DNA from: Paenibacillus sp.
GTDB taxonomy: Bacteria; Bacillota; Bacilli; Paenibacillales; YIM-B00363
Reading direction: 5' to 3'
DNA: 64,000 nucleotides
NCBI RefSeq assembly: GCF_035645195.1
Contig: NZ_DASQNA010000013.1
Coordinates: 104,545 to 168,544, forward strand
The notes beneath the pieces are model-generated. The model was not told where the DNA came from. It saw only the letters and a list, made by a program, of their open reading frames with translations, and searched no databases. Made by a program: the position numbers and the translations under genes. Below are positions 43,697 to 52,600 of this stretch, piece by piece; position 1 is the stretch's first letter; the number at the start of each line of letters is the position of its first letter.

Positions 43697-43939
43697 TTAC
43701 GCTTGCTTCACGCTCAAGCCATGCTTCGCGAACACTTCGGCCATCGCCTTCTTCGCTTCTTCTTCGTCCGGACCATGCACGTGAAGCTCGTAGTCGCTAT
43801 CGGAAACCAGCGTCGTAAACAATCCGAGAATGCTCTTTACATCGATGTACTTATTATCGAATTGCAGGACGATGGAAGATTTGAATTTCCCCGCCGTTTG
43901 TGCGATATCCACAATTGCAGCATTCTTATTGGTCGTCAT
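43697..43939 (-). CDS. HPr-family protein lacking the phosphorylatable histidine
   Basis: From ATG 43939 (GGAGGCG eight bases upstream) the product has 80 residues. Positions 15-80 align with HPr: QTAGKFKSSIVLQF, then VKSILGL containing the regulatory serine (Ser36, HPr Ser46), and a C-terminal helix with EEEAKKAMAEVFAKHGL. The GIHARPA active site is absent; the matching residues are NKNAAIV, and the first strand is short. So it cannot act as an EI-dependent phosphocarrier, but could be phosphorylated by HPr kinase, like Crh. The start is well supported; a longer open frame upstream overlaps the aminopeptidase gene. Confidence 0.85.
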   Translation of the reverse strand: MTTNKNAAIVDIAQTAGKFKSSIVLQFDNKYIDVKSILGLFTTLVSDSDYELHVHGPDEEEAKKAMAEVFAKHGLSVKQA

Positions 43940-44013
43940 CGCAGTCGCCTCCATAACATTTTGTGACAGCTTTCCTTTATCATACTGCCGCGGTGGTCTG
44001 GAATCAAGAAGAT

Positions 44014-45129
44014 TTATTTGAGGTTTTCCGGATTGAGCCCCTCTAACTCCGGAACGACGAAACGGCCGTCTTTCCGGATCAAGCGATCGTCGAACCAAAT
44101 TTCGCCTCCGCCGTACTCCGGACGCTGAATGAGCACGAGGTCCCAATGGATGGAAGACCGGTTGCCGTTGTCCGCTTCCTCGTACGCTTGGCCCGGCGTA
44201 AAGTGCAAGCTGCCGTCGATTTTTTCGTCGAACAGCGTATCCTTCATCGGATGCTGGATGTACGGATTGAAGCCGATGCTGAATTCGCCGATATAGCGAG
44301 CGCCTTCGTCGTTGTCGAGAATTTCGTTCAGCTTCTTCGTGTCGTTGCTCGTCGCTTCGACGATTTTGCCGTTTTCGAACCGGAAGAAAATGTTCTCGAA
44401 CGTAATGCCGGAATATACGCTCGGCGTGTTGTACCGGATCGTGCCGTTCACCGAGTCGCGAACCGGCGCGGTGTACAGCTCGCCGTCCGGCAAGTTTTTG
44501 TCGCCGACGCATTTGACGTTCGGAATGCCTTTGATCGAGAACGTCAGGTCGGTGTCAGGGGACACGATGCGCACTTTGTCCGTTTTGCTCATCAGCTGGG
44601 ACAGCGGCTCCATCGCTTCCGCCATTTTGGCGTAGTCGAGCGTGCAGACGTCGAAATAAAAATCTTCGAACGCGTCGGTGTTCATGCCGGCGAGCTGCGC
44701 CATCGACGGGCTCGGGTACCGCATGACGACCCACCGCGTATGCCGCACCCGCTGGTCGAGATGCACGGGTTTGTAATACGTCTTTTCATATAATCCGAGC
44801 TGCCCGTCCGGCAAGCCCGACAGCTCGCTCGCGTTTTCTCCGGAGCGGACGGCGATGTAGACGTCCATGTCTTTCATGCGCTGCAAATCGAGCGACGCCC
44901 AATGCTCGAGATTCTCTTTCGTCATCGATTTGAGCAGCGTGCGCTGCACGGCGCGGTCCGTCAGCTGGACGTACGGATGTCCGCCCGCCTCGTGCACCTC
45001 GTCGATGATGCTTTTGAGCAATTCGCGCTCCGGGCCGATCATTTCGATAAGAACCCGCTCGCCCTTTTGCACCTTCGTCGAGTATTGGACGATCGTTTTC
45101 GCCAATTTTATGATCCTGGGATCTTTCAA
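44014..45129 (-). CDS. M29-family aminopeptidase (AmpS/PepS type)
   Basis: The metallo-aminopeptidase removes N-terminal residues from peptides with two metal ions. Family signatures: IVQYSTKVQKGERVLIE, GHPYVQLTD, LTFSIKG, SGITFENIFFRFENGKIVEA, GEFSIGFNP and SSIHWDLVL with late metal ligands. Start is TTG 45129, with AAGGAGGAA six bases upstream; the product has 371 residues. A frame reaching 45216 runs through the promoter. It has its own extended -10 promoter (45187-45216). Confidence 0.92.
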   Translation of the reverse strand: MKDPRIIKLAKTIVQYSTKVQKGERVLIEMIGPERELLKSIIDEVHEAGGHPYVQLTDRAVQRTLLKSMTKENLEHWASLDLQRMKDMDVYIAVRSGENASELSGLPDGQLGLYEKTYYKPVHLDQRVRHTRWVVMRYPSPSMAQLAGMNTDAFEDFYFDVCTLDYAKMAEAMEPLSQLMSKTDKVRIVSPDTDLTFSIKGIPNVKCVGDKNLPDGELYTAPVRDSVNGTIRYNTPSVYSGITFENIFFRFENGKIVEATSNDTKKLNEILDNDEGARYIGEFSIGFNPYIQHPMKDTLFDEKIDGSLHFTPGQAYEEADNGNRSSIHWDLVLIQRPEYGGGEIWFDDRLIRKDGRFVVPELEGLNPENLK

Positions 45130-45186
45130 GAGACGTTCCTCCTTCGGCCTCGGGCAGCCGTATGTATGAGCGTAGATACGCTCCTT

Positions 45187-45216
45187 ATTGTAGCATAGCC
45201 GTTTTCGGCGGAACAA
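45187..45216 (-). promoter_or_regulatory. Sigma-A-type promoter of the aminopeptidase gene
   Basis: Minus-strand TTGTTC and TACAAT are 18 nt apart, with an extended TGC before the -10, about 60 nt upstream of the TTG start. Confidence 0.6.
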
Positions 45217-45218
45217 CT

Positions 45219-45247
45219 AAGGGAGCCCCCGTCGAAGAGCTCCCCTT
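45219..45247 (-). terminator. Weak terminator at the end of the GGDEF gene
   Basis: AAGGGGAGC pairs with GCTCCCTT and overlaps the stop codon of the diguanylate cyclase gene; only TTAGTTGTT follows. Confidence 0.45.
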
Positions 45248-46664
45248 ATCCGACCCAATATTGGTTTTTCCCGTTATGCTTGGCTGCATACAACGCCATG
45301 TCCGCTTTATAAAAAAGCGTCTCGACGCTCACCTTATCGTCGTTCTGGCTCCACTCCGCGATGCCGCACGATACGGTGACCTGCGGATCCGTTTCGCGCT
45401 CGACGCGGCTGCGGATGCGCTCGGCGACTCGCTTCGTCTGCTCGAGCGTCAGCTGCGGCAAATAGATCGCCAGCTCTTCCCCGCCCCATCGGGCCGCGAT
45501 GTCGCTGTCGCGGATGCAGGAGCGGACGATGCCGCTCACTTGCCTCAAAATTTGGTCGCCGATCTGATGGCCGTACGTATCGTTGACCAGCTTGAAATTG
45601 TCGATGTCGACGACGATCAGCGATCCCCGCAAGTCTCTCGTCTGCAACGCGTGCACTTGTTCGTCCAAGTAGCGCCGCGCGTACAGCCCGGTCAAATTGT
45701 CCGTGATGACCATCCGGTTCAGCTCCGCGTGCAGCTGCGCTTTCATGATCGCGAGGCCGATGTGGCCGGCCAGCACGCCGAGCAACTTATAATTGTCGTA
45801 TGTGAAGTAGTTCGGCTGCGCATGGGTCACGAGCACGGCGCCGACGACCTCGTCGTTGACGAGAATCGGCGAGGCGATCAGCGACCTCGATCCGGTCGCT
45901 TCCATCAAGCGCGACTCGATCCGCGCGCTCTTCTCGTAATCCGAAACGATGACGGGTTCCTTCGTCCGCTGCAACAGCCCGGCGAAGCCGTAATCGATGG
46001 GGAACGTCTCGCGCACCATGGAATCCAAATTCGTCGCTTGGACGACGAACGTGCGCTCCTTGCGATCCAGCTCCAAAATGCAGGCGAAATCGGCTTGGAA
46101 CACGTCGATCAGCTCTTTGCAGGCATATTGGAACACTTCCGATTCCTGCAGGCTTTGGTTCAGCCGTTTCGTAATTTCGTTGATCAACCGAAGCTCCGTC
46201 ACGAGCAGGTTCGACTGCTCATACAGCTTGGCGTTCTCGAACGCCGCGCCCGCCGTTTCGCCGAAGCCGCTCAAAAACTCGACGTTCTCTCTCGTCAGCG
46301 GCCGGCTTTCGGCAATTACCTCGATCACGCCGTAGACGCCTTGGTTTCCGATCAACGGCACGGCCGCCGAATAAGCCGAATCATCGCCGGCTCCCGCTGC
46401 CTCGGCCGATCCGCCGAGCACGAGCCTGCCTTCCATGAACGCTTGCGTGCTGATATCGTTGCCGTCGTTGCGAAAGACGAGGGGCAAAATCGGAGCGTCC
46501 GAGAAGGTCGTGTCCTGCGACATATAGACTTGGGAGACCGCGAACGGCAAATGCTCGCCGAGCAAGGAAACGATCTGTTTCAAGACGCCGTCTGTCGACT
46601 GCTGCAAAAACAATGCGCGGCTTACATAGTACAACGAACGATAAAAGCTTTCCGCGCCGTTCAT
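45246..46664 (-). CDS. GAF-GAF-GGDEF diguanylate cyclase
   Basis: The protein makes cyclic di-GMP. Two GAF-like domains fill about residues 10-150 and 165-300 (FGETAGAAFENAKLYEQS helix between). A GGDEF domain follows from about 310: NLTGLYARRYLDE, IDNFKLVNDTYGHQIGDQIL and active-site RWGGEEL. The inhibitory RxxD site (RDSD) lies exactly five residues before GGEEL, so product feedback is likely. No membrane segment is seen. I use ATG 46664 after GGAGGG (472 residues) instead of a frame starting 51 nt further out. Confidence 0.92.
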   Translation of the reverse strand: MNGAESFYRSLYYVSRALFLQQSTDGVLKQIVSLLGEHLPFAVSQVYMSQDTTFSDAPILPLVFRNDGNDISTQAFMEGRLVLGGSAEAAGAGDDSAYSAAVPLIGNQGVYGVIEVIAESRPLTRENVEFLSGFGETAGAAFENAKLYEQSNLLVTELRLINEITKRLNQSLQESEVFQYACKELIDVFQADFACILELDRKERTFVVQATNLDSMVRETFPIDYGFAGLLQRTKEPVIVSDYEKSARIESRLMEATGSRSLIASPILVNDEVVGAVLVTHAQPNYFTYDNYKLLGVLAGHIGLAIMKAQLHAELNRMVITDNLTGLYARRYLDEQVHALQTRDLRGSLIVVDIDNFKLVNDTYGHQIGDQILRQVSGIVRSCIRDSDIAARWGGEELAIYLPQLTLEQTKRVAERIRSRVERETDPQVTVSCGIAEWSQNDDKVSVETLFYKADMALYAAKHNGKNQYWVG

Positions 46665-46718
46665 TGCTTTCCCTCCATCCGCGACAGGACCGCTCCGTCC
46701 GTTTTTCGTACTCACAAC

Positions 46719-46724
46719 ATTGTA
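46719..46724 (-). promoter_or_regulatory. Probable -10 element of the GGDEF gene
   Basis: Minus-strand TATAGTACAATG, identical to the asp23 upstream block at 5723-5734, lies about 55 nt before the start. The -35 is unclear. Confidence 0.4.
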
Positions 46725-46792
46725 CTATATTTTTTGGCGGACATGCACAACTATCGCCGAAAATTCGAACTTTCCCGATGCTGGAATTTGTC

Positions 46793-46822
46793 TTGACATC
46801 ACACTGCTTTTTCAAGTAAAAT
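46793..46822 (+). promoter_or_regulatory. Sigma-A promoter of rpsD
   Basis: TTGACA (46793-46798) and TAAAAT (46817-46822) are 18 nt apart, leaving a leader of about 190 nt before rpsD. Confidence 0.75.
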
Positions 46823-46829
46823 GTGTAGT

Positions 46830-47017
46830 CGAGTACGTTAGTTGAGCTCTTCGTGTTACCCTCCTGTACCGCCTTGCCGGGCCAGCGGCTGAACTCGCCC
46901 GATAAGCGCATGCGTCGCATGCCTGCGGACAGGCGCAAGAAGTATCGACTTTCGGAATCCTATACAGAAACTACGGAACATACATTATTTCCATTTGACA
47001 AAGGAGCAACATGAACT
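46830..47017 (+). promoter_or_regulatory. Long rpsD leader, probable S4 autoregulatory RNA
   Basis: About 190 nt separate the promoter from rpsD with no gene on this strand. The leader is GC-rich and has several self-complementary blocks, including GCATGC-GTC-GCATGC near 46908. In Bacillales the rpsD mRNA leader binds S4 and represses translation; position and length fit, but I have not folded it or matched a covariance model. It also holds AAGGAG at 47001-47006 and an 11-codon ORF (47011-47046). Confidence 0.5.
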
Positions 47018-47046
47018 ATGGCACGTTATACAGGTCCGAAATTTAA
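47011..47046 (+). CDS. Possible 11-codon upstream ORF overlapping the rpsD start
   Basis: An ATG at 47011 lies 4 nt after AAGGAG and reads 11 codons to TAA at 47044-47046, out of frame with rpsD, whose ATG is at 47018. It is either chance or part of translational control of S4. Confidence 0.25.
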   Translation: MNYGTLYRSEI

Positions 47047-47617
47047 ATTGAGCCGCCGCCTCGGCATCTCCCTCAGCGGCACTGGCAAAGAATTGAAGCG
47101 CCCGTTCCCTCCGGGACAACACGGTCCGGGACAGCGCCGCAAAGTGAGCGGCTACGGCCTCCAATTGATGGAGAAGCAAAAGCTTCGCCACATGTACGGC
47201 TTGAACGAGAAGCAATTCGCGAACTTGTTCGATAAAGCTTCGAAGATGCAAGGCATCACGGGCGAGAACTTCATGATTCTGCTCGAGAGCCGCCTGGACA
47301 ACCTCGTTTACCGTCTTGGCTTCGCGAACTCCCGCGCCGGCGCACGCCAGCTCGTATCGCACGGCCACGTAACGGTTAACGGCAAGAAGGTTGACATCGC
47401 ATCCTACCTCGTGCAGCCGGGCGACGTGATCGGCCTGCGCGAAAGAAGCCGCGGTCTTTCCTCCGTGAAAGAAGCGATCGCGAACCGCAACTTCCTGCCG
47501 AACTACCTCGAGTTCAACGAAGCTGCGGTCGAAGGCAAGTACGCTCGCCTGCCGGAGCGCTCCGAGCTCCCGCAAGAGATCGACGAGAAGCAAATCGTCG
47601 AGTTCTACAGCCGCTAA
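47018..47617 (+). CDS. rpsD: 30S ribosomal protein S4
   Basis: S4 is a primary 16S-binding assembly protein and often a repressor of its own mRNA. The 199 residues start [21 protein letters not shown] and contain the S4 domain (about 92-155) with [21 protein letters not shown] and [13 protein letters not shown]. No zinc-binding cysteines are present. The ATG is 11 nt from AAGGAG, a long spacing. It is a single-gene unit with its own promoter and terminator, as in B. subtilis. Confidence 0.97.
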   Translation: MARYTGPKFKLSRRLGISLSGTGKELKRPFPPGQHGPGQRRKVSGYGLQLMEKQKLRHMYGLNEKQFANLFDKASKMQGITGENFMILLESRLDNLVYRLGFANSRAGARQLVSHGHVTVNGKKVDIASYLVQPGDVIGLRERSRGLSSVKEAIANRNFLPNYLEFNEAAVEGKYARLPERSELPQEIDEKQIVEFYSR

Positions 47618-47625
47618 TCATTGCA

Positions 47626-47659
47626 AACCGGTTTCGCCTTCGGGCGGAGCCGGTTTTTT
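47626..47659 (+). terminator. Terminator of rpsD
   Basis: AACCGGTTTCGCC and GGCGGAGCCGGTT form a 13-nt-armed stem with TTCG loop and a six-T tract, 9 nt past the stop. Confidence 0.9.
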
Positions 47660-47695
47660 GCGTTGATGCGGCTGCCGGCGGCGGCTCGGGTCGGG

Positions 47696-47987
47696 CGCCC
47701 GCGCACCCGTTATGGGAAGCGTGTATGCATAAGAAGATAATACCCTTCCCTTCTTTTGCATACTCCCTTCCCATCTTGCCTGCCGCGGCGGCTCTCCCGA
47801 ACGCCCGCGCACCCGTTATGGGAAGCTTGTATGCATAAGAAGATAATACCCTTCCCTTCTTTTGCGTACTCCCTTCCCATCTTGCCTGCCGCGGCGGCTC
47901 TCCCGAACGCCCGCGCACCCGTTATGGGAAGCGTGTATGCATAAGAAGATACTACCCTTCCCTTCTTTTGCGTACTCCCTTCCCATC
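47696..47987. repeat. Three tandem 106-bp units, each with a 63-nt imperfect palindrome
   Basis: Copies begin at 47696, 47802 and 47908; the third stops after 80 nt. They differ at only three sites. Each holds a hairpin (47712-47774, 47818-47880, 47924-47986) whose arms ATGGGAAG, GTATGC and AGAAG pair in register over about 22 of 25 positions. Reading frames through the units encode repeats of the unit itself and have no binding sites, so I treat them as non-coding. They fill most of the rpsD-tyrS gap. Confidence 0.9.
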
Positions 47988-48047
47988 ATTCGCGCGACGA
48001 CGACGGCATAAGCACGCGTGGTGGTGGGGCGGCACCTTCGTCCGCTC

Positions 48048-48266
48048 GCACCGACGCTTCCGCCGACCGAGGAGCGCAGGACATCGCGGCGCCCCCCACC
48101 TGCACCGCCAAGCACGCAAAAGAGCGGCCCGCCATCCGGCGAACCGCTCCACTCCCTCGCCAACGCACCGACGCCTCCGCCGACCGAGGAGCGCAGGCCA
48201 TCGCCGCGTCCCCGCACCTGCACCGCCAAGCGCGCAAAAGAGCGGCCCGCCATCCGGCGAACCGCT
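48048..48266. repeat. About 100-bp direct duplication, period 117 bp, carrying the tyrS terminator hairpin
   Basis: GCACCGACGC... at 48048 and at 48165 run in parallel for about 100 bases with a handful of changes. Both copies contain GAGCGG...CCGCTC hairpins; only the copy next to tyrS keeps the longer AAAGAGCGG/CCGCTCTTT stem. Confidence 0.82.
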
Positions 48267-48270
48267 CTTT
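48236..48270 (-). terminator. Terminator of tyrS
   Basis: A perfect 9-bp stem AAAGAGCGG/CCGCTCTTT with an inner CGCC/GGCG pairing is followed on the minus strand by TTTTGCG, 16 nt past the stop. Confidence 0.7.
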
Positions 48271-48285
48271 ACCTACCTATCCCGC

Positions 48286-49545
48286 TCAACGCTCCACGCG
48301 GAGCCGCAAAAACTTCCTCTTGCCGACCTGAATGATGTCGCCGTCGCTCACGACGAGCTCCGCGTTCGGGTCGGTCAGCTTCTCCTCGTTCAGCTTCACG
48401 CCGCCGCCTTGCACCGTCCGCCGCGCTTCCGAGCTGGACGGCTGCAGGCCGCTGACGACGAGCAGCTTCACGAGGCGGATCGCGCCGTTATCGAGCTCCG
48501 AAGCGGGCAGCGCGAACTCCTCGATCTCGTCCGGCAGCGCGCGCTGCTGGAACACCGTGACGAAGTGGCCTTCCGCCTCCTTCGCCGCCTCCTCGCCGTG
48601 ATACATGCGCACGATCGTCGACGCGAGCCGCATCTTCGCGTCCCGCGGATGAACCGCACCGTCCGCGAGGCCCTGCTTCAGCGCTTCGATCTCCTCCGTC
48701 GGCACGTCGGTCACAAGCTCGTAGTATTTGATCATCAATTCGTCCGGGATGCTCATCGCCTTGCCGTACATCTCTTTCGGCGCCTCGCTGATCCCGATGT
48801 AATTGCCGAGGCTTTTGCTCATTTTCTGCACGCCGTCGAGCCCTTCGAGCAGCGGCATCATGATCGCCACCTGCGGCTCCTTGCCGTATTCCTTCTGCAG
48901 CGTGCGTCCCATCAGCAGGTTGAACTTCTGGTCCGTGCCGCCGAGCTCGATATCCGAATCGAGCGCGACCGAGTCGTAGCCCTGCATCAGCGGATAGAAA
49001 AACTCGTGGATCGAAATGGGCAGGCCGTTCGCGTACCGCTTCGTAAAGTCTTCCCGCTCCAGCATGCGCGCGACCGTATATTTCGCGGAGAGCTGTACGA
49101 CGTCCGCGAACGTCATCGGCGCTAGCCATTCAGAGTTGTACACGACGTCGGTTTTGGCCGGGTCCAAAATTTTGCCCAGCTGCTCCTGGTACGTCGCCGC
49201 ATTGCGTTTCACGTCTTCGTCCGTCAGCTGCTTACGCGTCTCGGATTTGCCCGTCGGGTCGCCGATCCGTCCGGTAAAGTCGCCGATCAACAGCTGCACG
49301 CGGTGCCCCAAGTCTTGGAATTGCCGCAGCTTTTGCATAACGACCGTATGACCGATATGGATATCCGGCGCCGTCGGATCGAGGCCGAGCTTCACCTTCA
49401 GCGGCTGACCGGTCCGAATCGAGCGGGCCAGCTTGGCGCGCAGCTCCTCTTCGGGCACGATTTCGGCGGTGCCGCGTTGAATGAGCCGCAGCTGGCGTTC
49501 CAGCTCGGCTTGCTGTTCGGCGGTTAATTCGATTGGCTTGTCCAT
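48286..49545 (-). CDS. tyrS: Tyrosyl-tRNA synthetase
   Basis: TyrRS charges tRNA-Tyr. Class I motifs are HIGHT (in [14 protein letters not shown]) and KMSKS (in [13 protein letters not shown]). A C-terminal S4-like RNA-binding domain (about 350-419) ends the 419-residue protein. GAGGAGTG precedes the ATG by 12 nt. Only 134 nt separate it from the divergent penicillin-binding protein gene, and no T-box leader is visible there. Confidence 0.97.
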   Translation of the reverse strand: MDKPIELTAEQQAELERQLRLIQRGTAEIVPEEELRAKLARSIRTGQPLKVKLGLDPTAPDIHIGHTVVMQKLRQFQDLGHRVQLLIGDFTGRIGDPTGKSETRKQLTDEDVKRNAATYQEQLGKILDPAKTDVVYNSEWLAPMTFADVVQLSAKYTVARMLEREDFTKRYANGLPISIHEFFYPLMQGYDSVALDSDIELGGTDQKFNLLMGRTLQKEYGKEPQVAIMMPLLEGLDGVQKMSKSLGNYIGISEAPKEMYGKAMSIPDELMIKYYELVTDVPTEEIEALKQGLADGAVHPRDAKMRLASTIVRMYHGEEAAKEAEGHFVTVFQQRALPDEIEEFALPASELDNGAIRLVKLLVVSGLQPSSSEARRTVQGGGVKLNEEKLTDPNAELVVSDGDIIQVGKRKFLRLRVER

Positions 49546-49679
49546 GTGTGTCGATCACTCCTCATCAATCTCCAATATATAGCACAACCGCCGGTACGAG
49601 TCAACCGCGGGACTAGCGAACGATGTGCGAACGCCGCCCGCTATGTTATAATGTGGATGGAATTTAGGGAGGTACTGTC

Positions 49680-52600
49680 ATGTCCGAAATGAATCAGAAG
49701 TTCCCCGACGAGCGCGAAGACGCGAAGCCCGCCAAGCGGACGAAGCGGATGCCGCTGTGGGCGAGGGCGACGCTGGGCGTCCTGAAATGGACCGTGCTCC
49801 TCGGCATCGTCGGCGGGGTAACCGCCGGAGCGGCCGTCACCGGCTACGTCTCGGCGCTCGTGCGGGACGACGAGGTGCGCAGCCGCGAAACGATCGTGGC
49901 GGCCATGCAGCAAAACACGGAAACCGGATTCGTGTATTTCCGGGACGGAACGGTCATCGGACAGCTGCGGACGGAAGAAGACCGCAGGCTGATCGAATAC
50001 GAGGATATCCCTCGAATCGTGGAAGACGCCGTCCTGGCAACGGAAGACGAGGAATTTTACAATCACATCGGCGTCGATTTCACCAGCCTCATGCGCGCGG
50101 TGAAAGAGAAAGTCATGAACGAAAAGGTTCAAACGGGCGGCAGCACGATCACGCAGCAGGTCGCAAGGCGCGTGTTTCTGAACTTGGACCGAACCGACAG
50201 CCGCAAATTCAAGGAAATTTTTCTCGCGCTGCGGCTCGAACGGTTCATGACAAAAGAAGATATCCTTGCCGCGTACTTAAACAAAATTCCGTTCGGCAAC
50301 GGCTCGTCCGGATACAATCTGTACGGCATTAAAGCGGCGGCCACCGGCATCTTCGACAAAGATTTGGACGAGCTGAACATCGCGCAAGCGGCTTACTTGG
50401 CCGGATTGCCGCAGCAGCCGTCGACGTTCTCCGCCTTCACGAGCAAGGGCGAGTTCGACGAAGAAGGCTTCTTGAAAGCGAAGGAACGCCAGGAACTCGT
50501 ACTTTATCATATGAAGCGGACCGGCAAAATTACGGATGCTCAATACCAAGAAGCGCTCGCCTTCGACCTGAAAGCGAGCCTCGCGAAGCCGAAGCCGAAG
50601 GCGTACGCGACGTATCCGTACTTAATGCTGGAGGCGGAGCGCCAGGCCGCGGAAGTGTTGCTGAAGCTGAACAACCCGGAGCTGACCGACGCCGACCTTC
50701 GCAAGCCGGAAGCGAGGGAGTCGCTCGAGGAGGCGCGTCAGACGCTGCTTCGCGGCGGCTACAAGATTTACACGACGATCGACAAAAACGTGTACGAGGC
50801 GATGCACCGCGTCTCGGACAATCCGGATACGTTCTCGAAAGACCACGAGAAGAAAGGCGTCGAACAGGTCGGCGGCGTGTTGATCGACAACACCACGGGC
50901 GCCATTCTCGGCATGATCGAAGGCCGCGACTTCTATCTCGAGCAGATGAACCACGCAACGCAGATGCTGCGCCAGCCGGGCTCCGCGATGAAGCCGATCG
51001 CCGCGTATTTGCCGGCGCTCGAATCCGGCGCCATCCAGCCTGGCGACGTCATCGACGACGTGCCGCTGATTCTGCCGGACGGCACGAAAGGCGTACATAT
51101 CCCGCGCAATCACGACGGGCGATACCACGGCTTGCTTACCGCGCGGGAAGCGCTCAACCAATCGTGGAACATTCCGGCGCTGAAGCTGTTCCTGCAAGAC
51201 GTAGGCATCGAACAGGCGTGGGAGTTCTCGAAAAAGCTCGGCATCTCCTCCCTGACGGAGAGCGATTACCACGCGCAAACCGGCGTCATCGGCGGGCTCC
51301 AGTACGGCGTATCGGTCGAAGAGCTGACGAACGCGTACTCGACGATCGCCAACCAAGGCCTGTATCGCGAATCGTACATGATCGAAAAAATTACCGATTC
51401 GAACGACCGCATCATCTTCGAGCATAAACCGGAACCGGAGCGCGTCTTCTCCGAGCAGACCGCGTATCTGATGACCGACATGCTGCGAACCGTCATTACG
51501 AACGGCACGGCGAGAACGGTGAAAAACCGCTTCGAGCACGAGGACAAGGTGCCGATCGTCGGCAAAACGGGCACGACGTCCGACAATTTCGACCTTTGGT
51601 TCGTCGGCTACACGCCGGACGTGACGCTCGGCGTCTGGATCGGCTACGATCAGCCCGCCGAGCTGACGGATGCGAACCGGGCGAAATACGTGTGGTCCGA
51701 CGTGATGAACGAGCTCGTCGCATCGAAGCCCGACCTGTTCGTGACCGAGGAATTCCCGAAGCCCGAAGGCATCGTGTCCAAAACCGTCTCCCGCGTGTCG
51801 GGACTGCTGCCGAACGAACTGGTGCTTCAGGAAAAGCTGACCGTCACCGACATCTTCAACCGGGAGTTCATTCCGACGCAGCAGGACGACGTATTCGGCC
51901 TCGCCGACGTCGTGCTGGTCGACGGCAAGGCGTATGCGCCGCAGCCGGGCACGCCGGCGGATATGATCCGCAAATCGCGCGTCGTCCGCCGCGAAGTGCC
52001 GATCGCCGACCTGATGAAGCAAATCGAAGAAGCGCTCGCGAAGCTTCCGGAGAAAAGCCGCCGGCCGCTCTCCTCCTACCGGCCGACGGACGGCTACGCC
52101 GATGCGCCGAGCGAGGTCGACCCGCGCGTCGAGAACGGGCAGCCGCCCGCCCCGCCGCCCTGGATCAAGCTGGAGAAGACGAGCGACGGCGTGCGGGTGC
52201 AGTTCGGCGCCAGCTACAACCAAGACGTCGCCGGCTATCGCGTCTACCGCTCCGTCGACGGCGGCCCGTTCGAGCAGCTCCCGAGCAAAACGGTGCTGAA
52301 CGGCGACGAGCTCGCCTTCACGGACGCGGCGAACCCGGATCGGCTTTATGCCTACTACGTCGTCTCCGTCGATATCGCCGGGCACGTCTCCTCGCCAAGC
52401 CAAACGGTGTACAACGGGGAACCGTTCCCGCTCCTGCCGCTGCAAACGGACGGTACGGACGGCGGAGACAACGGGGACGGCGAAGACGGCCCGATCGGGG
52501 ACGCCGGCGCGCCTTCCGCGCCCGCGCGGCCGGAAGCGTCCGCGCGCGACCTCGGCGTTCGACTGTCCTGGACGCCGAACGCGCCGGAAGAGAGCGTCGC

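Noticed and set aside
47696..47987. CRISPR array or integron attC sites
   Set aside because: Units are contiguous with no variable spacers, no cas or integrase gene is present, and the GTTRRRY core layout is missing.
47514..48253. Minus-strand frames of 64-145 codons through the repeat region
   Set aside because: They merely translate the 106-bp and 117-bp repeats, have no binding sites and no conserved domain.
49546..49679. T-box leader for tyrS
   Set aside because: The 134-nt gap shared with a divergent gene is too short and shows no T-box sequence or antiterminator.
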